This document shows positions 15,608 through 23,348 of a DNA stretch of 38,569 nt, one piece after another; the first letter of the stretch is position 1; every line of letters starts with the position of its first letter. This DNA is from Verrucomicrobiales bacterium (GTDB lineage: Bacteria > Verrucomicrobiota > Verrucomicrobiia > Methylacidiphilales > JAAUTS01), in assembly GCA_031256975.1 (NCBI GenBank), contig JAIRPN010000008.1, positions 1 through 38,569 of the forward strand, in the 5' to 3' direction. A program made the position numbers and the translations under genes. Under the pieces are notes generated by a model. It was not told the origin of the DNA and ran no database searches. It worked only from the letters and a program-made list of their open reading frames with translations.

Positions 15608-17269
15608 ATGAAAATAAAATCCCGCTACCGTCTTCTCCCTCTGTTGTGCTGTGTCTTGTTCCTGAACCAACTCGACGCCAATGCCAATGTGCGGCTGCCC
15701 GCCATCTTTGGCGACCACATGGTTCTGCAACAGGATATCAAAATTCCGGTCTGGGGCTGGGCCGATCCGAACGAAAAGATCACTGTTAGCCTCGGCAGTA
15801 ACAGCGCCGAAACAGTTGCCGGAGCCGATGGCAAATGGAAAATCGCCCTGAATCCAGTGGACGCCAACAGCCAGCCGCAGACGTTGACCGTGAAAGGCAA
15901 CAATACCCTCACGTTTAGCGACGTACTGGTCGGCGACGTGTGGGTTGCCTCCGGGCAATCCAACATGGAATTCGGCATCCAGTCCGTGGTGGAAAGCCCC
16001 GAAACCATCGCCGCCGCCAACGACAAGCAACTCCGCATGTTCTTCGTTCCGTGGACCACCTCGCTAACCCCGCTCGACGACGTCGCCAAGGTCGCCGCCG
16101 ATTCGCCCAACGGCAAATGGCAAGTCTGCTCGCCGGAAATCTTGGGCAACCCCAAATGGGCCTGGCACGGCATCACCGCGGTCGGCTATTATTTCGTCAA
16201 AGACCTCCGCCAAGTCACCGGCAAGCCTGTCGGTCTGATCGCCACCTACAAAGGCGGCACTCCCGCGCAAGCCTGGACCAGCCTGCCCGGCCTGCAACAA
16301 GACCCGCCCTTCACCAATTACCTCGAACAACACGACAAACTGGCCGCTAACTACGAAACCGCCAAAGCCGCCTATCCCGAACTGCAGGCCAAGTTCCAGG
16401 CCGCGATGAAAGAATGGAACGCCGCTAATGACAAAGCCCTGGCCCAAGGCACCAAGCCTCCGCAAAAACCCGCCAGTCCTCCCGCCCCCGACGGCGGCTA
16501 CGGCGCCCCCGCCAACTTGTACAACGCGCTCGTCGCCCCCATCGTGCCCTACGCCATCAAGGGCGTGATCTGGTACCAGGGTGAAAGCAACAGCGACCGC
16601 ATGGAACAAGCCGTCGAATACAACAAATTGTTCCCCCGCATGATCAGCGACTGGCGCAGGAACTGGGACCAGGGCGATTTTTCATTTTTGTTCGTCCAAC
16701 TCGCCAATTTCAAAGCCCCGCCCAAAACCCCGTCTGAGGGCAATTGGCCCTGGACCCGCGAGGCACAGCTCAAAACCCTGTCCATGCCTAACACCGGAAT
16801 GGCGGTCATTAGCGACATCGGCAATCCCAAGGACATCCACCCCAAGGACAAACTTGATGTCGGCAAACGTTTGGCATTGGTGGCACGCCACGTCACCTAC
16901 GGCGAAAAACTAGTTTACTACGGCCCGATCTACGATTCCATGACCGTCGAAGGCAACAAAATCCGCCTGAAATTCAACCATATCGGCGGTGGCCTTATCA
17001 TTAGCGTCCCGCCGTGGACACCGGACGGCAGCACACCGGTAAAGGCCGAAAAATTACAAGGTTTCGGCATCGCCGGAGAGGATCAAAACTTCGTCTGGGC
17101 CGACGCTAACATCGAAGGCGACAGCATCGTCGTTAGCAGCCCGCAGGTGGCTAAACCCGTAGCCGTCCGCTACAACTGGGCCGACAGCCCTATCGGCAAC
17201 TTATACAACAAGGAAGGTCTGCCCGCTTCCCCCTTCCGCACCGACGACTGGCCTGCTCCTGCGAAATAA
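15608..17269 (+). CDS. Secreted sialate-O-acetylesterase-type acetylesterase
   Basis: A 553-residue exported esterase of the SASA family. A signal peptide covers residues 1-26 (FLNQLDANA-NV). The family start RLPAIFGDHMVLQQ is followed by a beta-sandwich domain (about 40-105), then the SGNH-like catalytic domain with VASGQSNMEFG (S118) and GVIWYQGESN. The Asp/His partners should lie near ISDIGNPKDIHPKDKLDVG (about residues 400-416). An extra Ala/Lys-rich segment (about 240-300) interrupts the catalytic domain. Members of this family in polysaccharide loci remove acetyl groups from hemicelluloses as well as from sialic acids; no other sialic acid gene is here, so a plant glycan is more likely. 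No Shine-Dalgarno is seen before the ATG. Divergent from the esterase-fucP operon. Confidence 0.88.
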   Translation: MKIKSRYRLLPLLCCVLFLNQLDANANVRLPAIFGDHMVLQQDIKIPVWGWADPNEKITVSLGSNSAETVAGADGKWKIALNPVDANSQPQTLTVKGNNTLTFSDVLVGDVWVASGQSNMEFGIQSVVESPETIAAANDKQLRMFFVPWTTSLTPLDDVAKVAADSPNGKWQVCSPEILGNPKWAWHGITAVGYYFVKDLRQVTGKPVGLIATYKGGTPAQAWTSLPGLQQDPPFTNYLEQHDKLAANYETAKAAYPELQAKFQAAMKEWNAANDKALAQGTKPPQKPASPPAPDGGYGAPANLYNALVAPIVPYAIKGVIWYQGESNSDRMEQAVEYNKLFPRMISDWRRNWDQGDFSFLFVQLANFKAPPKTPSEGNWPWTREAQLKTLSMPNTGMAVISDIGNPKDIHPKDKLDVGKRLALVARHVTYGEKLVYYGPIYDSMTVEGNKIRLKFNHIGGGLIISVPPWTPDGSTPVKAEKLQGFGIAGEDQNFVWADANIEGDSIVVSSPQVAKPVAVRYNWADSPIGNLYNKEGLPASPFRTDDWPAPAK

Positions 17270-17297
17270 TTTTGTCCTTGGCTCTAAGTTTCAAAAA

Positions 17298-17328
17298 ACA
17301 ACCCTGCAGCAACGCGGGGTTGTTTTTT
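17298..17328. terminator. Bidirectional terminator between convergent genes
   Basis: ACAACCCTGC (17298-17307) pairs with GCGGGGTTGT (17314-17323) with one G-T wobble around a 6-base loop. A T-run follows on the plus strand and an A-run precedes it, so it can end both the acetylesterase (+) and the PEP-CTERM gene (-). Confidence 0.85.
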
Positions 17329-17356
17329 AACGTACAAAGGGATCAGTTTAGGTATT

Positions 17357-19063
17357 TCACGCCTTGCGGCGATAACGCAAGACACTAACAGTCAAAACCA
17401 TCATTCCTGTGCCAAACAAAGCGAGAACTGACGGTTCGGGAATCATGTTATACGACAAAACGCCATTGTTTTGATTGAAATAATAATCCGCTCCATTGCT
17501 CCAAATCCCGCCGCCCTGATCGGTAAAACCACTCAACCAATTGGCATTGTTAAAAGTGATATTGCCAAGCAAATCACTGCCGAAAATAGTCCAACTGTCT
17601 CCATCCGTCGGTGTGAGACTGCTAAAGTCAAAATTGATCGTGCCGTTCAATTGCAATTGTCCGAGACCGCTAAACGCCGCACCGCCAAGGTTGGCGAGGA
17701 AAATAGTTTGCGTACCGTTGATTTGCAAAACCGCGGCGGCGCTAATCGCCGTCAATCCATGGTAGGCGTTAACGCCCGACAGAATCAACGTACCGCCGCC
17801 AACATTCAATCCCCCGCTACCGGTCAAATTTCCCTGCAGCGTAACGGTTTTACCCGTATCGGGCTTAAAGGTCACATTGCCGTTGCTGCCCGTGGCCAAG
17901 GTCATGTCCATCGCCGAACCCCAAGACGCTCCGTTGTAGGAGCCGAGTGTACCGCCGCTAAGAACGATGGAGGCTTTGAATGAGCCGGATGTTGATGCAC
18001 CGTTAACAATGCCACCGGTGCCGATATTGACCAATCCGTCGCTAATGGCGAGAGTGCCGCTACCGTTGATGGCAGCTCCGCTATAGCCATTGCCCAAGGT
18101 CAACGTGTCGGCATTGGTGGTACCGCCGGAAACCACCAATAGCGCGGTGCGTGTGGATGTCGCATTGGGAATAGAACCGATGTTAAGATAGTTAGTGGTA
18201 ATGACACCCCCGCGCATATCCAAGGTTGCGTTGCCGGAGGTTCCTTCTGCACCTACGGTAATGCCTCTGTCAATCTGGGCGGCATTACTGATTAACGAAC
18301 CACTCGTGATGATCATGAGCGCACTGGTTGAACCTCGTCCTATGGCCAGTCCGTAGGTTGGTTGAATCCAAGTGCCACCGGCTAGTTTAACCACTCCATC
18401 ACCGCCGTAGCCAATCCATGAGGTATTGTTGCTGGCGGCATTGAATGTGACACCACTACCGATAGTGACGCCTGTGGCAGAAGGATTGGAGGTGCTGCCA
18501 AAATTAAAACGAGCTGTGTTGGCCAAGGTATAAGAGCCCGAAGTGACATTCAATGCAGCAGTCGAGTTCCCCGCTCCGGTAAGAAAGCCATTAAATGACC
18601 CGCCACCACCCAACGTAACCGCCTGGTTGGCATTGCTAAAACTAAAGTTGCCGTTGAATTGGCTATTGATGATTGCAGATGCGCCGATGGTAGCACTGAC
18701 TGTGGCGGCAGAACTACCGATGGCTCCGCCTTGGAAAGTGAGTCCGGACTGGCTAATGGTAATATATTGCGCGAGTTGCGTGCCGTTAACTGTGATCGTC
18801 CCCGCACTACCATTGGCGCCGGCGGAAAAAATCAAACTGTCTGTCGACACTGTAGTAACCGCTTGAGTTGCGCTTGCCCCGGTCGCATCGGTGGTCCATA
18901 AAGCCGAAACACTGCTGTCCCAAGTACCATCCGCCGCACCGGAACCGGCGGTTGCGCCATTGGTGTCCCAATAATATGTCGTGGCAAAAAGATTGCATCC
19001 ACAGCTGATGAGGATCAAAGCCGCTAGCGACAGGCTCCATCTGGCAACAGAATTCTTTCTCAT
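17357..19063 (-). CDS. PEP-CTERM beta-strand-repeat protein next to a two-component system
   Basis: A 568-residue exported protein. The chosen ATG (19063) has AAGGGA 6 bases upstream and begins a normal signal peptide (MRKNSVARWSLSL ... NLFA-TT); upstream in-frame codons have none of this. After it comes YYWDTNGATAGSG, the usual opening of autotransporter-associated beta-strand-repeat proteins, then Gly/Ser/Thr-rich strands, including LTGSGGLNVGGGTLILSG near the C-terminus. The tail MIPEPSVLALFG, a hydrophobic stretch and RYRRKA is a PEP-CTERM signal. It differs in sequence from the three tandem paralogues at 23-29 kb. It is divergent from a histidine kinase with two palindromic boxes between them, so it may be a target of that system. 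Function unknown; surface scaffold is inference. Confidence 0.85.
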   Translation of the reverse strand: MRKNSVARWSLSLAALILISCGCNLFATTYYWDTNGATAGSGAADGTWDSSVSALWTTDATGASATQAVTTVSTDSLIFSAGANGSAGTITVNGTQLAQYITISQSGLTFQGGAIGSSAATVSATIGASAIINSQFNGNFSFSNANQAVTLGGGGSFNGFLTGAGNSTAALNVTSGSYTLANTARFNFGSTSNPSATGVTIGSGVTFNAASNNTSWIGYGGDGVVKLAGGTWIQPTYGLAIGRGSTSALMIITSGSLISNAAQIDRGITVGAEGTSGNATLDMRGGVITTNYLNIGSIPNATSTRTALLVVSGGTTNADTLTLGNGYSGAAINGSGTLAISDGLVNIGTGGIVNGASTSGSFKASIVLSGGTLGSYNGASWGSAMDMTLATGSNGNVTFKPDTGKTVTLQGNLTGSGGLNVGGGTLILSGVNAYHGLTAISAAAVLQINGTQTIFLANLGGAAFSGLGQLQLNGTINFDFSSLTPTDGDSWTIFGSDLLGNITFNNANWLSGFTDQGGGIWSNGADYYFNQNNGVLSYNMIPEPSVLALFGTGMMVLTVSVLRYRRKA

Positions 19064-19133
19064 ATTTTCCCTTGGAATGGCATTTGAACAATTGATTTCG
19101 CCAAACCTAACAAAAGTTGAATTTGCTCGGTAG

Positions 19134-19186
19134 CCCCGAAAAGGGGGTAAAAACACAATTTTTTTAACTACCCCGAAAACGGGGTA
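19134..19186. promoter_or_regulatory. Two copies of a palindromic box in a divergent promoter region
   Basis: CCCCGAAAAGGGGGTA (19134-19149) and CCCCGAAAACGGGGTA (19171-19186) match at 15 of 16 positions and start 37 bases apart. The second sits in a perfect palindrome, TACCCCG-AAAA-CGGGGTA (19169-19186). Both lie between the PEP-CTERM start (19063, minus) and the kinase start (19240, plus). Tandem symmetric boxes suggest binding of a dimeric regulator, for which the adjacent LuxR-type regulator is the obvious candidate. A hairpin terminator is a weaker alternative. Confidence 0.55.
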
Positions 19187-19239
19187 ACCGGGTGTTTTTT
19201 CCTTTTATTAAGGTAACGCATCGGTCATTAATTAGCTTC

Positions 19240-20868
19240 ATGCGGCACAGGATATCCCCATGGTTAGCGGCGGCCATTCTGGTGATGTGCCCGACGCTCG
19301 GGCATGCGAAGGCAACCGACAAACTCATCGTTATCGTCGATGACAAACGCATCGATGTCGTTAACGACCAAGCCACATTTTACACGCCAAAATACCGGCT
19401 CAACGTCAACGTCTCCACCATTCAAGAGCCATTCATGCAAAGTTCTGACACCCTGCAACGCACCAGATTCAAACTGCAAGAACTGGATAAGGACTGGGTT
19501 TCCAACAGTTCTTCCGTCGTCATGAATTTGTTCCTCTATTTTTATGACAAATCCGGAGAGATGGTCGGGAAAAAATATTTCGCCAAATATGGCGACAGCC
19601 CGGGCTGGAAAGGCACCTTGGCGCAATCTGATTTCACCCCGCGCCACGAAAAGGCAACCGTACCTGATAACGCTGACTCTCTTGTCATTGTAATGACCTC
19701 CGCGGGCGCACCGCACGTCATGGGAACTTTCGCCATCGCCGATCTGAACATTTACGAAAATAAAAATCCCATTCTAACAACTTCGCCGTTAGCCCTCAAA
19801 AACAACGAACCTGCCGACTGGGTACGCGACGGCCTGCGCCCGCAAATGTCCCGGATCGTCCAAATCAGCAACAAAGACGCCCTTTGCATTGAAGACAACG
19901 CGCCCGATGCCCATTCCGAATGGCGACTGCTGAAACAATCGTCGCCAAAAGTAACGCCCGGCAAGACGCTAATCATCGAATGGAAGGAAATTTACAGCAT
20001 CGGCACCGGTTATCGAACCTCCAAGAATTACAACAACCTCTCGCCTGGCGTTTATCATCTCATCATTAGCGAACAAAATCCCCTGGATGACAAAAATGAA
20101 ACACAACGGGTCATCACACTGACTGTTATCACCCCGTTTTGGCAAAAAACTTGGTTCTGGATTCTATCAACTAGCTCGCTGTTGGCCGTGGTTATTTTCA
20201 CTACGCGCTACCTGGTCAAAAGCAGGATGCGACGGCAAATGCAACGCATGCAGCAGGAACACGCCATGGAAACCGAGCGTCTGCGCATCGCCCGTAACAT
20301 CCATGACGACTTGGGTGCCCGCCTGACCCACATCTCGCTGATGAGCAGCGCGACTGAAAATGAGGCGACAACGCTGGACGACGCCAAGCGCGGCTTGCAA
20401 AAAATCTCACAAATGACCCGCAACCTGGTGGAAACCCTGTACGAAACCGTATGGACGGTCGACCCGAAAAACGATCACCTGAACTCGCTAATCGAATATC
20501 TCAGCTTCATGATCAGCGAGTTGTGCGAACCTACGGACATCCGTTGCCGTACCAATATTGGTGACACTATCGACGACCGCCCCGTTACCAGTGAGATCCG
20601 GCATGGCATCAGTCTGGCTGTCAAGGAAGCCGCACACAACGCCATCAAATACTCCCAGGCGAGCGAAATCCGTGCCGACTTTTTCTTCAACGCGCCGACG
20701 CTAACCATCATCATCCAGGACAACGGTTGCGGCTTCAATCCGGACACCGTGCAACGGGGTCACGGCCTTGACAACATGCGCCAGCGCATGATCGCCGTTG
20801 GCGGCCAACTAACAATTGAAAGCGCCAAGGAGCAAGGCACAAAAATTGTTTTCAAAATCAATATTTAA
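19240..20868 (+). CDS. Membrane histidine kinase with periplasmic sensor (HisKA_3 / NarX type)
   Basis: About 542 residues. A signal or anchor segment (PWLAAAILVMCPTLGHA) leads to a periplasmic region of about 280 residues; it looks like beta-sandwich domains, the second ending YNNLSPGVYHLIISEQ then VITPFWQKTWFW, as in Y_Y_Y-domain sensors. One membrane helix (WILSTSSLLAVVIFTTRYLV) follows, then the dimerisation domain with RIARNIHDDLGARL (phosphorylated H355) and a HATPase with EAAHNAIKYSQAS, QDNGCGF and GHGLDNMRQRM. I prefer the ATG at 19240; an in-frame GTG at 19192 would start within four bases of the palindromic box. No clear Shine-Dalgarno. It is followed after 3 bases by the response regulator gene. 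The ligand is probably a sugar released by the locus (inference). Confidence 0.88.
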   Translation: MRHRISPWLAAAILVMCPTLGHAKATDKLIVIVDDKRIDVVNDQATFYTPKYRLNVNVSTIQEPFMQSSDTLQRTRFKLQELDKDWVSNSSSVVMNLFLYFYDKSGEMVGKKYFAKYGDSPGWKGTLAQSDFTPRHEKATVPDNADSLVIVMTSAGAPHVMGTFAIADLNIYENKNPILTTSPLALKNNEPADWVRDGLRPQMSRIVQISNKDALCIEDNAPDAHSEWRLLKQSSPKVTPGKTLIIEWKEIYSIGTGYRTSKNYNNLSPGVYHLIISEQNPLDDKNETQRVITLTVITPFWQKTWFWILSTSSLLAVVIFTTRYLVKSRMRRQMQRMQQEHAMETERLRIARNIHDDLGARLTHISLMSSATENEATTLDDAKRGLQKISQMTRNLVETLYETVWTVDPKNDHLNSLIEYLSFMISELCEPTDIRCRTNIGDTIDDRPVTSEIRHGISLAVKEAAHNAIKYSQASEIRADFFFNAPTLTIIIQDNGCGFNPDTVQRGHGLDNMRQRMIAVGGQLTIESAKEQGTKIVFKINI

Positions 20869-20871
20869 CGT

Positions 20872-21519
20872 ATGACTCAGTCCAATAAAAAAACAGTCGT
20901 CATTGTGGAAGACGATGCCGGGTTACAAGAACAACTCATTAGTGTTCTGCGCAATGCCCCTGACCTCAACTGCCTTTACGCCGTTTCGTCCGGTGAGGAA
21001 GCCTTGCAAAAAATTCCGGTCCGCACGCCGGACGTGGTATTGATGGATATCAAACTTCCCGGCATGTCGGGAATTGATTGCGTCGCTGCGTTAAAAAAGC
21101 AACTCCCATCGCTGGAAATCATCATGTTGACCATTTACAAGGACGCGGAAAGTATCTTTCAGGCATTAAAGGCGGGTGCCAGCGGCTATCTCATCAAATC
21201 GAGCGAACCCGAAAAATTGTATAACGCGATCCGCGATGTTTCCTCCGGCGGCGCGCCATTCTCGAATCACATCGCCCGCAAGGTTGTACAATATTTTCAA
21301 GACCAAATTGACGGACCCGAACCCTCCGCTAATGACGATAAAAAATTATCGCCGCGTGAACAAGAACTGATGGAACTCATGGCCGCCGGTTACCGCTACC
21401 GGGAAATTGCCGTCAAAATGGGCATCGGCTTGGAAACCGTGCGATCCTACGTCAAAAACATCTGCGTTAAAATGCACGTCCGCAATCGCATCGAAGCGCT
21501 CATGAAGCACTATGGTTAG
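20872..21519 (+). CDS. NarL/FixJ-family response regulator
   Basis: A 215-residue transcription regulator. The receiver domain (1-125) has the acidic pair in IVEDDAG, phospho-acceptor D59 in VVLMDIKLPG, Thr in IIMLTIYKD and Lys in GYLIKSSEP. The output domain (about 150-212) is a LuxR-type helix-turn-helix: LSPREQELMELMAAGYRYRE, IAVKMGIGLETVRSYVKNI and then MHVRNRIEAL. It starts 3 bases after the kinase stop and has no ribosome-binding site of its own, so it is translationally coupled. Its stop codon is 2 bases from the stop of the convergent GH43 gene, leaving no room for a terminator. Likely targets are the palindromic boxes at 19134-19186. Confidence 0.92.
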   Translation: MTQSNKKTVVIVEDDAGLQEQLISVLRNAPDLNCLYAVSSGEEALQKIPVRTPDVVLMDIKLPGMSGIDCVAALKKQLPSLEIIMLTIYKDAESIFQALKAGASGYLIKSSEPEKLYNAIRDVSSGGAPFSNHIARKVVQYFQDQIDGPEPSANDDKKLSPREQELMELMAAGYRYREIAVKMGIGLETVRSYVKNICVKMHVRNRIEALMKHYG

Positions 21520-21521
21520 TG

Positions 21522-23267
21522 TCATTTGACCGGCAGAACTTGTTCGCCTTTCATCACACCGCTGTCATTGATTGCATCAACGGCAACATAATAACTAGCC
21601 TCGGTGTTGAGTCCTGTTAATTCCAGCTCGTTCTTGTCGTAAACTTGGATGTTGGCGTTCAGATGTTCCGGCGTTACGCCGTAGCGAACAATGTAAAAAT
21701 CGGCGTTCGGCACGGCCTGCCATTCTATCTTGGCCAAGCGGCGGTTTTCCAATCGCTTCGCAGTCACGCCCTCAACTTTTTGCGGAGCTTGTCCCAAGCC
21801 GTTGCCAAACGCCCGCAGGCCGCTAACGGAGAACTTCGCCCCGGCGGGCATGTGCAGGTTGGTCAGCTTGAGATAGCGGGTCGTGACCGGCTGGTCGAGT
21901 TGCGTGTAATCATGCGGCGAATCCTTGGTATTGTCTTTTCTTGTGATTAGCGGTTTCCAATTTTGCCCATCGTCCGAAACTTCCAACACGTAATGGTAAA
22001 CATGCTCCGACTCGCGAGCATAGGCTACCGCATCCTGATCGGCGAAATTAACCTGTATCGCCTCCACACGGCACGGCTTCCCCAAGTCCACCTGTAACCA
22101 TTCTCCTTCGTTGCCGGTCTGCGCCGACCACCAGGTCTGGATGCTTTCGTCAAACGCTAGGTCAGGCTCATATCCTGTCAAGGTCGAGGATGCCGTGGCC
22201 TTTTTCTTGTACGACAGCAACATCCAACCCGGTGAGTTCGCCTTTAACGGGTCACCTGCCACACCGGCGACATACTGCGGATAATCGCCAAGATAGGTAT
22301 TACAGACCAATTGGTCCGGCTCCTGGCCATTAGCGACAAAACCTGCCGGATAAATCGCCAAGCGACGCTCGAACATATGACGGACCCCGATGATCGCAGA
22401 ACCGATGTGCCAGTAATTGCCTTTCGTGTCCTGATAGGTGCTGCCATGTCCGGTGCCGCAGCTAAAGCCGGAAGCCCTCGCATCGAATGGACTGTAGAGT
22501 GCGTATTTGTAAGGTCCGAGCGGTTTATCCGCAATATACACACCGTCCGCATACGACTTCAATTCCGTCCCCGGAGCCGAATATTGCAGATAATACAAGC
22601 CCTTGTGCTTGTTCATCCACGCTCCTTCGATGTACGGTTTCGGTCCGCCCTTGGCGATTTCAGCATCGGTCACCAGCGGGTTTTTGTTTTCCCAGCCATG
22701 TGCCACACGGTCAGCCCCAAACAAGACCGCCTGTTCCCCAATCGGCGCAAAGGTCTTGGCATCCAATTCCACGCCCTTGATCGGCCCGTTCGGATTGCAA
22801 CCATCGAACATATACACCTTGCCGTCATCATCCGCGAACAACGCCGGGTCGGCGTAATTCTTAAAATCAGCCACCTTTCGCCATTCACCCTTTGCCGGAT
22901 CATCGGTGGTAAATACCGCCTTGCTGTCAAAGGCGGTAAAATACAGCTTGCCGTCAACCACCACCACCGTCGGCGCGTAATCTTCTAATGGCAATCCGGT
23001 CGGCGCAACAAACTTCCAATCCTTCATGTCCGTGGAATGCCAATAGCCGCCGCTCTTCGACGCGAACAGCCAGTATTCGTTATTGAACAACACCATGGTC
23101 GGGTCCGCCGCCTCGCGCCGCGACGGCTTGTCATCCTTGGGCCGGAAGCGGTAATTCAAATCAATGGGATTGCAAAAGGTCGCCGGGCGCTCCTCCGCCA
23201 TTAGTGAAGTGAAAGAACAAAAACATGCCAACAAAACCGCCAAACCATTCACATAATCTCTTTTCAT
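21522..23267 (-). CDS. Secreted GH43 glycosidase with discoidin and FN3 domains
   Basis: A 581-residue exported enzyme. Signal peptide to about residue 24 (FTSLMA-EE). The GH43 five-bladed propeller spans about 30-340: AADPTMVLF (base D55), NYADPALFADDDG (pKa-modulating D140) and PYIEGAWM (acid E214). Residues about 350-490 are an F5/8 type C discoidin (CBM32-like) domain (LAFDESIQTWWSAQTG, EWLQVDLGKP) and about 500-580 an FN3 domain. GH43 members with this layout act as beta-xylosidase or alpha-L-arabinofuranosidase; which one cannot be told here. The ATG at 23267 is preferred over an upstream TTG at 23285. It is downstream of the three PEP-CTERM paralogues in the same direction, but a hairpin with a T-run lies between them. 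Confidence 0.9.
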   Translation of the reverse strand: MKRDYVNGLAVLLACFCSFTSLMAEERPATFCNPIDLNYRFRPKDDKPSRREAADPTMVLFNNEYWLFASKSGGYWHSTDMKDWKFVAPTGLPLEDYAPTVVVVDGKLYFTAFDSKAVFTTDDPAKGEWRKVADFKNYADPALFADDDGKVYMFDGCNPNGPIKGVELDAKTFAPIGEQAVLFGADRVAHGWENKNPLVTDAEIAKGGPKPYIEGAWMNKHKGLYYLQYSAPGTELKSYADGVYIADKPLGPYKYALYSPFDARASGFSCGTGHGSTYQDTKGNYWHIGSAIIGVRHMFERRLAIYPAGFVANGQEPDQLVCNTYLGDYPQYVAGVAGDPLKANSPGWMLLSYKKKATASSTLTGYEPDLAFDESIQTWWSAQTGNEGEWLQVDLGKPCRVEAIQVNFADQDAVAYARESEHVYHYVLEVSDDGQNWKPLITRKDNTKDSPHDYTQLDQPVTTRYLKLTNLHMPAGAKFSVSGLRAFGNGLGQAPQKVEGVTAKRLENRRLAKIEWQAVPNADFYIVRYGVTPEHLNANIQVYDKNELELTGLNTEASYYVAVDAINDSGVMKGEQVLPVK

Positions 23268-23285
23268 AATTCTCAAAACTAACAA

Positions 23286-23324
23286 CTAAAAAGGATAAAC
23301 CCCGCCACGACAAAGCTTATCCTT
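23286..23324 (-). terminator. Terminator after the PEP-CTERM array
   Basis: AAGGATAA (23291-23298) and TTATCCTT (23317-23324) are perfect 8-base arms around an 18-base loop. On the minus strand the hairpin is followed by TTTTTAG. It would end or reduce transcription between the PEP-CTERM genes and GH43. Confidence 0.6.
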
Positions 23325-23348
23325 CCGCACTCCGTCGACTCAAATCAC

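Noticed and set aside
15608..17269. Sialic acid metabolism role for the SASA-family esterase
   Set aside because: No sialidase, nan or neu gene is present; the family is common in plant-glycan loci, so an acetylated hemicellulose is the better guess.
19192..19239. Upstream GTG start for the histidine kinase
   Set aside because: It would begin four bases from the end of the palindromic box with no Shine-Dalgarno; the ATG at 19240 gives a normal signal or anchor sequence.
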